Positions 26,134 to 34,002 of a stretch of DNA of 64,000 nt are shown one piece after another. The stretch lies in assembly GCA_964461025.1 (NCBI GenBank), contig CAYWSE010000014.1, forward strand, positions 1 through 64,000, in the 5' to 3' direction. Position 1 is the stretch's first letter. Every line of letters begins with the position of its first letter. The notes under the pieces are model-generated. The model saw only the letters and a program-made list of their open reading frames with translations. It searched no databases and was not told where the DNA came from. The position numbers were made by a program, and so were the translations under genes. Source of the stretch: JAHBVL01 sp964461025 (GTDB lineage: Bacteria; Chloroflexota; Chloroflexia; Thermomicrobiales; UBA6265).

Positions 26134-27033
26134 GTGATTCCATTCGTTATGATCTGGCCCATTCTTCATGGCGGCGAAGGTTTTCCCACCGGATGGCTGC
26201 ATAGTGACTGGCGGATCGATCCAATAGTCGCCGTTGTGGCGTTCGTCATCGCTGCCGGATACATCCTCTATACCGGAACCTTCAACAGGAAACGCCCTGA
26301 TGCCCGCGAGCGAGTTGTTAGCGGGAGCCAGCAAACAGCATTCCTGCTCGGATGTCTGGCATTTCTGATCGCGCTGGGGCCGCCAATCGATGACTGGGCA
26401 GACAAGTATCTGCTCAGCGCGCACATGCTCCAGCACATGATCCTGATGTATGTGGTGGCGCCGCTCTGGCTGTATGGCACTCCGGCATGGTTGCTGGAGC
26501 CGTTGACGAAGCATCCTTGGCTGAACCGCGCCGGATATGCGTTGACGCGGCCCGTGCCGGCGCTGCTGATTTCGAATGCCATCATCATCTTCTGGCACAT
26601 TCCAGGCGTCTACGACCGGGCCTTGCAGTCGGAACCGGTGCATGTGCTGCAACATGGCTCGTTTCTGCTGGCGGCGTTGCTCGCCTGGTGGTCGGTGCTG
26701 AGTCCTCTCCCAGCCTGGCCGAAATTGCCTGAACCGCTCCAGTGCGTCTACCTCTTTCTGATAAGTCTCCCCGGCGGCCTGGTGGGTGCCTTCATCACCT
26801 TCGCTGCTGTACCCTTCTATCACTTTTATGCGAATTCGCCGCGTATTTTTGGCATCGATCTGGAGGTCGATCAGCAACTTGCCGGACTGATGATGTGGGT
26901 TGGCGGCAGTACGATCTATTTCCTGTGGATCTCCAGCATCTTTCTGCGATGGGGGCGCCGCGCCGACGAACAGGAACATGGCACGCTCTCGATTCCGCCG
27001 ACGTCCGATCCCGCGCACGTCAGGAGCCAGTAG
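26134..27033 (+). CDS. ctaG: CtaG-type cytochrome c oxidase assembly protein
   Basis: 299 residues, about seven transmembrane helices. Family signatures are LAFLIALGPPIDDWAD, LLSAHMLQHMILMYVVAPLW, FWHIPGVYDRALQSEPVH and LAGLMMWVGGSTIY. The Bacillus CtaG protein is needed to assemble caa3 oxidase, probably for CuB delivery. The many conserved histidines (HMLQHM, EHP/VHVLQHGSF) fit copper handling. GTG start after a weak GCGAGAGAA. Its position directly after the structural genes supports the role. Confidence 0.9.
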   Translation: MIPFVMIWPILHGGEGFPTGWLHSDWRIDPIVAVVAFVIAAGYILYTGTFNRKRPDARERVVSGSQQTAFLLGCLAFLIALGPPIDDWADKYLLSAHMLQHMILMYVVAPLWLYGTPAWLLEPLTKHPWLNRAGYALTRPVPALLISNAIIIFWHIPGVYDRALQSEPVHVLQHGSFLLAALLAWWSVLSPLPAWPKLPEPLQCVYLFLISLPGGLVGAFITFAAVPFYHFYANSPRIFGIDLEVDQQLAGLMMWVGGSTIYFLWISSIFLRWGRRADEQEHGTLSIPPTSDPAHVRSQ

Positions 27034-27047
27034 GCCGATGGAGTGTT

Positions 27048-27422
27048 GTGACGATGTCATCCGAACGCAAACCCGGTCCGGATCGGCCGGATCAGACCGA
27101 CGACGACAGAGCCACCGTTTGGGGATTCATCTGGGTGCTCTTCGCATTCAAGTTCCTGACCGTGGCCGCGACAATCTGGGCGGCGGGGTTGACGTCGGAA
27201 GCGACCTACATCCTCTCCATTACCACATGGCCATGGCTTATTATTCCGGCAATTGCGTTTTCTGGAACGTTGCTGTATCAGTTCCGGGTTCGGCGCGTAA
27301 GGCGGCGACGGGCGAGCTTGCAGCTATCGGAGTGGATGATCGGGGCGGACCCGCAATCGGGACGATCTGTTCCGGCGGTGGTGATCGGGAGCACAGGAGA
27401 GAAGCACGAGCATGGCGATTGA
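27048..27422 (+). CDS. Small membrane protein of the oxidase operon
   Basis: 124 residues from a GTG at 27048 with GGAG 4 nt before it; an ATG at 27054 is also possible. A polar start (SSERKPGPDRPDQTDDDRA) is followed by two helices (TVWGFIWVLFAFKFLTVAAT and WPWLIIPAIAFSGTLLYQFR) and a basic RVRRVRRRRASL segment, which puts the tail in the cytoplasm. No family recognised. It starts 14 bp after ctaG and overlaps the next gene by 11 bp, so it belongs to the oxidase transcript and may be an accessory or assembly factor. Confidence 0.65.
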   Translation: MTMSSERKPGPDRPDQTDDDRATVWGFIWVLFAFKFLTVAATIWAAGLTSEATYILSITTWPWLIIPAIAFSGTLLYQFRVRRVRRRRASLQLSEWMIGADPQSGRSVPAVVIGSTGEKHEHGD

Positions 27423-28047
27423 GTATGTAGGCATCCGGTTTATTCGGCCCCTCGTTGTCTTTCTTGTGGCCGCGGTGCTGGTCGGTGGGGCGATCGTGCT
27501 GATCGGCGAAACGCTTTTGAATGTGCACGACGCGCATTTCACCAGTGAGCTGAAACGCAAAGAGTTGTGGTTGGGTGTCGGTCTCACCGTCGGCATTCTC
27601 GCGATTGCGTCCTTTCTGGCGACCCGTCCCAAAGACTCGCTTGGTCCGCTGGATGACGACGTCGCGATCGGTTCCAAGCCGATGCGCGGCGAGATTTCGG
27701 CAAGTGTGGCCAATCCCTACCTGACGCAGGGAGCACCTGGAGTGGTCGCCGATATTGCCCCCGGATACACGCTCAACGCGCGGAATGGCGAATTTGCTCA
27801 GGTTGTCGATGTGCTCCAGAGCGTCGAGGATGTCGGTTCGAGGCAGCGGACGCTGATCTTCGCCCGGGGATTACATGGCGTGTCGGACGAGCTCTGGATC
27901 CCCATCGAGGCGGTCACCGCGGTCTTTCCAGACACGCAGACGGCCTACCTGGCCGTTTCGGGCGACGAATCGGAATCGCTCGGCTGGAATCTGCCGCCGG
28001 CCAGCTTCAGTCGCATCGAGCGACCGAAGGAAACCCCGCTTTACTAG
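27412..28047 (+). CDS. Membrane protein with a C-terminal PRC-barrel-like domain
   Basis: 211 residues. Helices IRPLVVFLVAAVLVGGAIVLI and LWLGVGLTVGILAIASFLA flank a short loop. A cytoplasmic domain follows. Its end (LNARNGEFAQVVDVLQSVED, FARGLHGVSDELWIPIEAV, VFPDTQTAYLAVS) has the strand pattern of a PRC-barrel, a small adaptor fold. The start overlaps the preceding gene by 11 bp, indicating translational coupling. Last gene of the oxidase operon. Function unknown; linked to oxidase biogenesis by position only. Confidence 0.65.
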   Translation: MAIEYVGIRFIRPLVVFLVAAVLVGGAIVLIGETLLNVHDAHFTSELKRKELWLGVGLTVGILAIASFLATRPKDSLGPLDDDVAIGSKPMRGEISASVANPYLTQGAPGVVADIAPGYTLNARNGEFAQVVDVLQSVEDVGSRQRTLIFARGLHGVSDELWIPIEAVTAVFPDTQTAYLAVSGDESESLGWNLPPASFSRIERPKETPLY

Positions 28048-28059
28048 TCGCAGGGCGTA

Positions 28060-28265
28060 GCATCCGGCTCCGTGCCGGTGAATCGCCGCACAGGTTAAAA
28101 CCTGTGGCTAAGGTTGAGAAGTCCTTTCGGGACTAGCTGCCCGCATTCCGCAATTGTCCAAGATGCGCCGGGCGCACCGCTGTGCGCGGCTACAGTGATC
28201 GGCTTGGCGTGTCGGGATTTGAACGCCGTCTGGGATGCGCCTGGCGCACCGCTGTGCGCGGCTAC
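28060..28265. repeat. Repeat cluster between the oxidase operon and the GMC gene
   Basis: Contains a perfect palindrome CACAGGTT-AA-AACCTGTG (28089-28106), a small hairpin AGTCC...GGACT (28120-28134), and two near-identical 32-bp direct repeats at 28162-28193 and 28234-28265 (start GATGCGCC, end TGTGCGCGGCTAC) 72 bp apart. No gene is seen between 28048 and 28348. The pieces look like dispersed intergenic repeats. Confidence 0.6.
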
Positions 28266-28348
28266 GGAGTCCGGCCATCGGCCTACGACCTTCGGTCTGC
28301 ATTCCTCGGACTTCGGACCGCGATTTGGGAACCTGCGATAATCCGCGC

Positions 28349-30061
28349 ATGGGGAGACGATTCGACGTTGTCATTGTGGGAGGCGGAACGGCGGGCTGTG
28401 TGCTGGCCAGCCGCCTCTCCGAGGACTCCGCGCGCACGGTCGCGCTGATCGAGGCAGGTCCGGATACGCCGCCCGACCATACGGACGCGGTGCTGTGGGA
28501 TAGCTATCCGATCGTGGCCTATTTCGATCCGCGTCATCACTGGCGCGATCTCCGCGTCTACCATCAGCCACCTCCGGACGATGGTCCTGACGATCGCCCG
28601 CGCCGTCGCTACGAGCAGGCCAAGGTCATGGGCGGCGGGTCGTCGATCAACGGCATGATGGCCAACCGCGGTTCCCCTGACGACTACGATCTCTGGGCCA
28701 GCATGGGCGCTGAGGGGTGGACGTGGGATGAGGTGCTCCCGTTCTTTCGAAAGCTCGAAACCGACCTCGATTGTCATGGCGAACTGCACGGAGACGACGG
28801 TCCGATGCCACTGCGGCGAGTCGGACTCAGTCAGTGGCCGGCGTTTTCTCGCGCCGCAGGCGAGGCGCTCACCGCGCAGGGATTGACCTACATCTTCGAT
28901 CAGCACGAGCATTTCGATCCAGGATGGTTCCCGATCGTCATCAACAACGACGGTCAACGCCGCGCCTCGACTGCAATCTCGTATCTGACCGACTCAGTTC
29001 GCGCGCGCGAAAACCTGGCGATCTATCCCGATACCCAGGTGCTGCGCATGACTTTCGAAGGTCGCCGCGCCGCCGGCGTCGATGTCCAGATCGCGGACGG
29101 GATCACGGAGCATCTCGATGCCGGCGAGATCGTGCTCGCGGCAGGTGCGTTGCATACACCGGCGCTGCTTCAGCGGTCGGGCATCGGCGATGGCGCAACG
29201 CTGTCGAGACTGGGGATCGACGTTGTTGCTGATCGCCCTGCTGTTGGCCGCAATTTGCAGGAGCATCCGCAGATCGCCGTGTCGTCGCTGTTAAGTCCGG
29301 ACGCGAGGCAGCCATGGAGCACGCGAAGACACATTTTCGGTGGATTTCGCTATTCCTCCGGCGTCGAGGGGTGTGACGATGTCGATATGTATGGCGTCAT
29401 CGTCAACCGCGGCGCCTGGCATCCGCTCGGACAGAAGATGGGCGGATTCCTCATCTGGGTCAATCGCGCCTACTCGGAAGGGTGGGTGACGATCGAGAAT
29501 GCCGATCCACTGACCGAACCACGTGTCGAGCTGAATCTGCTAGGCGACGACCGGGATCGTCTCCGCCTCCACGATGGATTGCAACGGCTTGCCGCGCTCT
29601 ATCGTCATCCTTCCATGCGCGCGGTCGCGAAATACCCCTTTCCCACGAGTTACACCGAAAAATCTCGCGACCTGGCAGTTGTGACGCGACGCAACCGTCT
29701 GAGCACCGAGCCCTGGGCGCGCGCAGTCGATGGACCGGGCGTGTTGCGGCGGCGGGTGATGCGGCATCGCGTTTCCGGCGGGCTCTCGCTTTTTGACATC
29801 GTGCGGGATCACGACACGCTCGATGCGTTCCTCCGGGAACGCTCGCACGGCACCTGGCATTGCTGCGGAACGGCGCGCATGGGACGCGAGGAGGACCCGC
29901 GCGCAGCGACCTCTCCGGTAGGCCAGGTGTACGGCGTCGAAGGCGTGCGCGTTGCCGATGTATCGCTCATGCCGACTGTTCCACGCGCCAACACGAATCT
30001 GCCGGCGATCATGATCGCCGAGAAGATCGCCGCATCGATGCGATCCGGAGATAGCGGCTGA
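28349..30061 (+). CDS. GMC-family FAD oxidoreductase (choline/alcohol dehydrogenase-like)
   Basis: 570 residues from the ATG at 28349, which places the dinucleotide motif FDVVIVGGGTAGCVLASRL at the very N-terminus. The GMC signature KVMGGGSSINGMMANRGSP follows. The second signature is GEIVLAAGALHTPALLQRSG. The catalytic C-terminal region has HGTWHCCGTARMG and PTVPRANTNLPAIMIAEKIA. GMC enzymes oxidise alcohols, cholines or sugars with FAD; electrons go to O2 or a carrier. Its stop codon overlaps the start of the proline-racemase-family gene by 1 nt, so the two are translationally coupled. Confidence 0.9.
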   Translation: MGRRFDVVIVGGGTAGCVLASRLSEDSARTVALIEAGPDTPPDHTDAVLWDSYPIVAYFDPRHHWRDLRVYHQPPPDDGPDDRPRRRYEQAKVMGGGSSINGMMANRGSPDDYDLWASMGAEGWTWDEVLPFFRKLETDLDCHGELHGDDGPMPLRRVGLSQWPAFSRAAGEALTAQGLTYIFDQHEHFDPGWFPIVINNDGQRRASTAISYLTDSVRARENLAIYPDTQVLRMTFEGRRAAGVDVQIADGITEHLDAGEIVLAAGALHTPALLQRSGIGDGATLSRLGIDVVADRPAVGRNLQEHPQIAVSSLLSPDARQPWSTRRHIFGGFRYSSGVEGCDDVDMYGVIVNRGAWHPLGQKMGGFLIWVNRAYSEGWVTIENADPLTEPRVELNLLGDDRDRLRLHDGLQRLAALYRHPSMRAVAKYPFPTSYTEKSRDLAVVTRRNRLSTEPWARAVDGPGVLRRRVMRHRVSGGLSLFDIVRDHDTLDAFLRERSHGTWHCCGTARMGREEDPRAATSPVGQVYGVEGVRVADVSLMPTVPRANTNLPAIMIAEKIAASMRSGDSG

Positions 30062-31128
30062 TGCGACTCGGACGAATGATCACTGCCGTCGATGCCCACG
30101 CCGGGGGCGAGCCCGGCCGGGTCATCACGGGCGGCGTGCTCGACGTGCCGGGTGAGACGATGTTCGCCAAGATGCAGCATCTGCAGCGATATCAGGACGG
30201 TTTGCGCAAGTTGATGCTGCGAGAACCACGCGGCTATCCGGCGCTTTGCTGCAACCTCGTTCTACCGCCCACCCATCCCGACGCTGATGCGGGCTTCATC
30301 ATCATGGAGCAGATCGAGTATCCCCCGATGTCGGGCTCGAACACGATCTGCACGACGACCGTGCTGCTCGAAACCGGCATGGTTCCGATGCAGGAACCGG
30401 TGACGGACCTCACGCTGGAAACGCCGGCCGGCCTGGTGCACGTTGAGGCTCGCTGTGAAGGCGGCAAGGTGACCGGCGTGACGTTCCAGAATGTGCCGGC
30501 GTTCGCCATGCACTTGAACTCGATGATCCAGGTCCCGGAAATCGGCGCCTTGCGGGTCGATGTGGCCTTTGGCGGTATGTGGTACGTCATCTGCGAGGCC
30601 GCCGATCTTGGATTGCGCATCGTTCCAGAGGAGGGCGCCGAGATCGTCCGGTTGGGTGAGATGGTGAAAGCCGCGGCACGCGAGCAGCTCCCGGCGGTCC
30701 ATCCCGAGAATCCGGACATCACCGGCGTCAGCATCATCGTGCTTACCGCGCCACCCACGCTCCCGGGCGCCACCGCGAAAAACACGGTGGTCGTGTCGAC
30801 AGGTCAATTCGATTGGAACAACCGTTCCACCTGGACCGGCGTGCTCGATCGCTCAGCCTGTGGAACGGGCACGTGCGCGACGATGGCAGTGCTTCACGCG
30901 AAGGGTCAGCTGGGGCTGAACACCGACTTCGTTCACGAAAGCATCATGGGCACGACCTTCACCGGTCGGCTGGTCGGGGAGACGACGGTCGGTCCCTACA
31001 AAGCGGTGATTCCCACCATCACCGGACAAGCCTGGATCACCGGAATTGCCCAGTACGTCGTCGATCCCTCCGACCCGTTTCAGGAAGGCTTCATCGTCGG
31101 CGACTTGTGGGGCGGCATTAGTCTGTAA
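30061..31128 (+). CDS. Proline racemase / hydroxyproline epimerase family enzyme with Ser-Cys catalytic pair
   Basis: 355 residues; starts at ATG 30061, overlapping the GMC stop (TGATG). Family segments: VDAHAGGEPGRVITGG at the N-terminus, SNTICTTTVLLETGM, and the second catalytic loop DRSACGTGTCATMAVLHAKG. In proline racemases two cysteines act as acid and base. Here the first position lies in PPMSGSN, Ser instead of the usual MCGH Cys, while the second Cys is kept. From family knowledge, Cys/Thr pairs mark trans-3-hydroxyproline dehydratases, and Ser/Cys forms have been linked to hydroxyproline epimerases. So an epimerase acting on a cyclic or branched alpha-amino acid is likely. Its 3' end overlaps the convergent flavodoxin gene by 11 bp. 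Confidence 0.85.
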   Translation: MRLGRMITAVDAHAGGEPGRVITGGVLDVPGETMFAKMQHLQRYQDGLRKLMLREPRGYPALCCNLVLPPTHPDADAGFIIMEQIEYPPMSGSNTICTTTVLLETGMVPMQEPVTDLTLETPAGLVHVEARCEGGKVTGVTFQNVPAFAMHLNSMIQVPEIGALRVDVAFGGMWYVICEAADLGLRIVPEEGAEIVRLGEMVKAAAREQLPAVHPENPDITGVSIIVLTAPPTLPGATAKNTVVVSTGQFDWNNRSTWTGVLDRSACGTGTCATMAVLHAKGQLGLNTDFVHESIMGTTFTGRLVGETTVGPYKAVIPTITGQAWITGIAQYVVDPSDPFQEGFIVGDLWGGISL

Positions 31129-31636
31129 GCGCAGCGGCGTTGCGTTCGGCAAGCAGGACCGCGGCAATCTCCTCCGCCCAGGCGTCGATCGCGTCGAAAT
31201 CGCGAAAGTCACCTTCCGGTGCGTTCACCAGGCGAGTTGCCAGGCGTTCGGTCCGGCTCAGTTCGGAGCGGTCGAGTTTGCCGGAGAAGAGGCGATGACT
31301 TCGCGCGCCGCACGAGGCGATCAGATCGTTCATGGCGCGAGCATCGACAGCCGATTCCGGTGACTGCTCGCCGATCGGTCCGCTGCTGAAGAGCCAGACC
31401 GGCATGGTGCGCAGCCGATCGGCGTTCTCCTCGACGAAGTCGCGAGCTTCCTTCATCCATTTGCCCATATAGACCGCGCTGCCGACGATGACGCCGGATC
31501 GCCCTTCCAGGTTCACGACATCAGTGGCGTCATAGATCGTTGAACCGATACCGTCGTGCCTGAGCGTACGAGCGACCTCTTCGCCAATTTCCCGGGTGCT
31601 GCCATGTTTGCTGGCGATCACGATAGCCATGGACAT
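31118..31636 (-). CDS. Flavodoxin-domain protein, HemG-like protoporphyrinogen oxidase family
   Basis: 172 residues from the ATG at 31636, with AGGAGG 7 nt upstream. The FMN phosphate loop is AIVIASKHGSTREIGEEVAR. GVIVGSAVYMGKWMKEARDF and WLFSSGPIGEQ match the Flavodoxin_5 (HemG/menaquinone-dependent protoporphyrinogen oxidase) pattern, where the equivalent reads SIRYGHFHK. The HemG-specific long loop is not clearly present, so a general FMN electron carrier is as likely as a heme enzyme. A perfect palindrome lies 25 bp upstream of the start. Confidence 0.75.
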   Translation of the reverse strand: MSMAIVIASKHGSTREIGEEVARTLRHDGIGSTIYDATDVVNLEGRSGVIVGSAVYMGKWMKEARDFVEENADRLRTMPVWLFSSGPIGEQSPESAVDARAMNDLIASCGARSHRLFSGKLDRSELSRTERLATRLVNAPEGDFRDFDAIDAWAEEIAAVLLAERNAAALTD

Positions 31637-31660
31637 TGCACACCTCCTCATCTTCTTCGC

Positions 31661-31678
31661 TGCCAATCCAGATTGGCA
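31661..31678. promoter_or_regulatory. Perfect palindrome upstream of the flavodoxin gene
   Basis: TGCCAATC-CA-GATTGGCA, eight pairs around 2 nt, located between the ribosome-binding site (about 31643-31650) and the presumed promoter of the gene at 31118-31636. Its compact symmetry fits a dimeric repressor site better than a terminator, since no T run follows. Confidence 0.5.
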
Positions 31679-31756
31679 CAATTGTCTTCGGTCGGATGTC
31701 GTCTCGATGTGGCGAAGCGCAGCGGGAGTGTGACAATTGTATGCCGGACGACACAG

Positions 31757-33016
31757 TCAGGAATGGCGTTCGAGCAAAACTGTCGCCTCACGAGGCGTGG
31801 GCGACATCCAGGCGAGAGCAATCGCGCCCAGTGCAACCAGAGGTATGAGCTGCAGAGCGAGATCGAACGAGCCCGTCAGATCCTGAATCGCACCACCGAT
31901 GATCGGACCTAAACCGGAAGCGACATACCCCACAGCCAGGACCATCCCAGCAGTCTGCCCGATTTTGCCTGGCCTCGCCGTATCGGTGGGCATCAGCATT
32001 CCCATTCCGAACAGACCGGCCAGTCCGAAACCGGCGCCGACTGGCCAGATCCACTTCACGCCGCTGGTGACTGGCGCCAGGGCAAGACCAGTCGAGGCAA
32101 CCAGAAAGATGGTCGCCGCAGCCAGCGTCGGCAACCGGCGAGAGTTGATGCGGTCGGAGAGTATCGGCAGAAAAACCATCGCGGGAAAGGTCGCCATATT
32201 GAAGAGCGCGAAGAGAATGGCGATCTGCGAATCGTTCAGCCCGTGATCTTCGTAGATCGACGGCAACCAGGCGACCAGCGCGTAGTAGGCAAGCCCCTGT
32301 GCCGCAAAAATCCCGGCGACGATCCACGTTTTGCGGTCGCGCCATGGTGACCAATCGTTTTCGGAGACTGTTGACGATGCATGCCTGATTGTTTGCTGCG
32401 TCTGGGCGGGAATCGACCAGCGTGTCAGGGAAATCATCCAGGCAATCAGCGTGACACCTGCAATCGCACCCCAGATGGCGAGCGGGAGACGCCAGTCGTC
32501 GACCCGGTCGGAGGAGAGAAAGAGCGGCCCGGTGATCGACGCGGCGACAACCGAACCGGTGAAAAAGCCGCCTGTGAACACGCCGGTGGCGATGCCCATG
32601 CGCAGCGGCATCAGACTGCGACCCAGCCGAGGCATCGCCGGTTGGGAGATGCCGATTCCGGCGCCGAAAAGAATCGTCAATCCGATGAGCACGGCAAAAC
32701 CCGGCGCGATGGCGCGCATTCCGCCGGCGATCGCCACGATCGCCAGACCGATCGTCATCGTCAGCCGGGCGCCACGCCGGTCGGCAAATCGCCCGCCCGG
32801 CACCGCGAACGCCCCCATCAGGAGGGGAGGCAACGCCACCAGCAGCGACGCATTGGTGTTGCTCAGTGAGAGATCTTCGCGGATGTCGGGAATCAGCGGT
32901 CCAACGCCGATCAATCCGGTGCGCAGGCTGACCGCGACGAAGTACGCCATGATCATCGCGGTTGTCAGACCGGCCGGAGCTCGCGCCCCCAAAGAGTCGC
33001 GCTGCTCGGTGTTCAA
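31757..33016 (-). CDS. MFS permease (CynX/NimT-like)
   Basis: About 419 residues from a TTG at 33016 preceded by GAGGACGGA. The frame extends to 33109 but that part does not look like protein. Twelve hydrophobic segments are visible, beginning MIMAYFVAVSLRTGLIGVGP LIPDIREDL, with the conserved loop GRFADRRGARLTMTIGLA between helices 2 and 3 and DRINSRRLPTLAAATIFL between helices 8 and 9. LRTGLIGVGPLIPDIREDLS resembles the CynX/NimT branch (cyanate or 2-nitroimidazole transport). Substrate unknown. Alone on the minus strand between the flavodoxin and exonuclease genes. Confidence 0.8.
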   Translation of the reverse strand: MNTEQRDSLGARAPAGLTTAMIMAYFVAVSLRTGLIGVGPLIPDIREDLSLSNTNASLLVALPPLLMGAFAVPGGRFADRRGARLTMTIGLAIVAIAGGMRAIAPGFAVLIGLTILFGAGIGISQPAMPRLGRSLMPLRMGIATGVFTGGFFTGSVVAASITGPLFLSSDRVDDWRLPLAIWGAIAGVTLIAWMISLTRWSIPAQTQQTIRHASSTVSENDWSPWRDRKTWIVAGIFAAQGLAYYALVAWLPSIYEDHGLNDSQIAILFALFNMATFPAMVFLPILSDRINSRRLPTLAAATIFLVASTGLALAPVTSGVKWIWPVGAGFGLAGLFGMGMLMPTDTARPGKIGQTAGMVLAVGYVASGLGPIIGGAIQDLTGSFDLALQLIPLVALGAIALAWMSPTPREATVLLERHS

Positions 33017-33243
33017 TCCGTCCTCGTGATCGACTGGTAAAGGCGCCCTCTGGTTCTGAATGGTACTCGCGATTCCGTATGGCTGGGAGCATCTTCGGAT
33101 GTGCCACAATTGGGCTCAGGCCGGGCGCGTCGGGGCACAGTCGGGGCACAGGTCCCCGAACTACATCCGCTTCGTCCACGTTGCGTAGTTCGGCCACCCG
33201 TGGGCCGATGTGAAGCGACGCGGCGCAGGTCCCCGAACGACGT

Positions 33244-33834
33244 ATGAACGCTCGCCACAGCATGTCAAGATCTCACGATCGCATCACCATCATCGATTGG
33301 GCGGCCGGCATCGTCGCCGACCCGTCAGTCGTGTTTCTCGATACGGAAACGACTGGTGTTGGTCCGCGCGCCGAGATCGTCGATATCGCCGTCATTGCGT
33401 GCGGCGGCGACGTGCTTCTCGACACGCTCGTGCGTCCCCGATCGCATATTCCACCTGATGCCAGCCGCATCCATGGCATCGTTGACGACGATGTCGCTGG
33501 AGCTCCGCATTGGGAAGATGTGCTTCCCGGCGTGGCCGACGCGATCGCCGGTCGCCGTGTGGTGGTCTACAACGCCGATTTCGATCGTGGAATGATCGAG
33601 AGCTGTTGCCGCGCTTGCTCGCTGAAGATGCCGTCCGCACGTTGGGACTGCGCCATGGAGGCGTATGCCGCGTTCATCGGTGAGCGTTCGACCCAATGGC
33701 GTGGCGGCTACCGTCGCTTCAGACTCGAGCAGGCGGTGCGCACCTTCGACATCATGCCCGGCGGTCATCGCGCTCTCGCCGACGCCGAAGCGTGCCGGTT
33801 GCTGGTCCTCGCCATAGCCGAGCAGGAGTATTGA
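33244..33834 (+). CDS. DEDDh-type 3'-5' exonuclease (DnaQ-like)
   Basis: 196 residues. All DEDDh residues are present: Exo I VVFLDTETTGVGPRAEIVDI, Exo II VVVYNADFDRGMIES, Exo III GGHRALADAEACRLL (His and Asp). The spacing RSHIPPDASRIHGIVDDDVAG matches the usual substrate loop. It may proofread DNA or act on RNA ends; no polymerase domain is attached. The N-terminal 25 residues before the strand are extra and the true start could be ATG at 33262 (MSRSHD). Followed by a REP-like repeat. Confidence 0.85.
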   Translation: MNARHSMSRSHDRITIIDWAAGIVADPSVVFLDTETTGVGPRAEIVDIAVIACGGDVLLDTLVRPRSHIPPDASRIHGIVDDDVAGAPHWEDVLPGVADAIAGRRVVVYNADFDRGMIESCCRACSLKMPSARWDCAMEAYAAFIGERSTQWRGGYRRFRLEQAVRTFDIMPGGHRALADAEACRLLVLAIAEQEY

Positions 33835-33881
33835 CCACGGCAGCCGACCTGCCAGGCGCCGGCTCCGGCGCGGCATGAGAA

Positions 33882-33909
33882 CCATGCGTAGCCTCGCCAT
33901 TTATGGCGC
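33882..33909. repeat. REP-like palindromic repeat, copy 2 (inverted relative to 10831-10858)
   Basis: CCATGCGTAGCCTCGCCATT then TATGGCGC repeats the 28-bp unit of copy 1 with one mismatch. The core CGCCAT-TT-ATGGCG is palindromic. It lies between the exonuclease and ctaA 3' ends. A further hairpin GGCGCCGG-CT-CCGGCGC precedes it near 33855-33871. Confidence 0.6.
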
Positions 33910-34002
33910 TCGCCGCATATTGCTTCCGTACTCATTGATTCACCGATCCCGCGAGACGAGCAACGAAGGCGTTGCCGCTACACCGGGGTGCTGATAGGGC
34001 AA

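Noticed and set aside
28162..28265. Possible CRISPR array from two 32-bp direct repeats
   Set aside because: Only two copies, 72 bp apart, with imperfect identity and no cas genes; this is an ordinary dispersed repeat.
31788..33263. 491-codon minus-strand frame overlapping the MFS gene
   Set aside because: Same strand, other frame; composition is Arg/Asp/Cys-rich with no hydrophobic periodicity, while the MFS frame has twelve helices.
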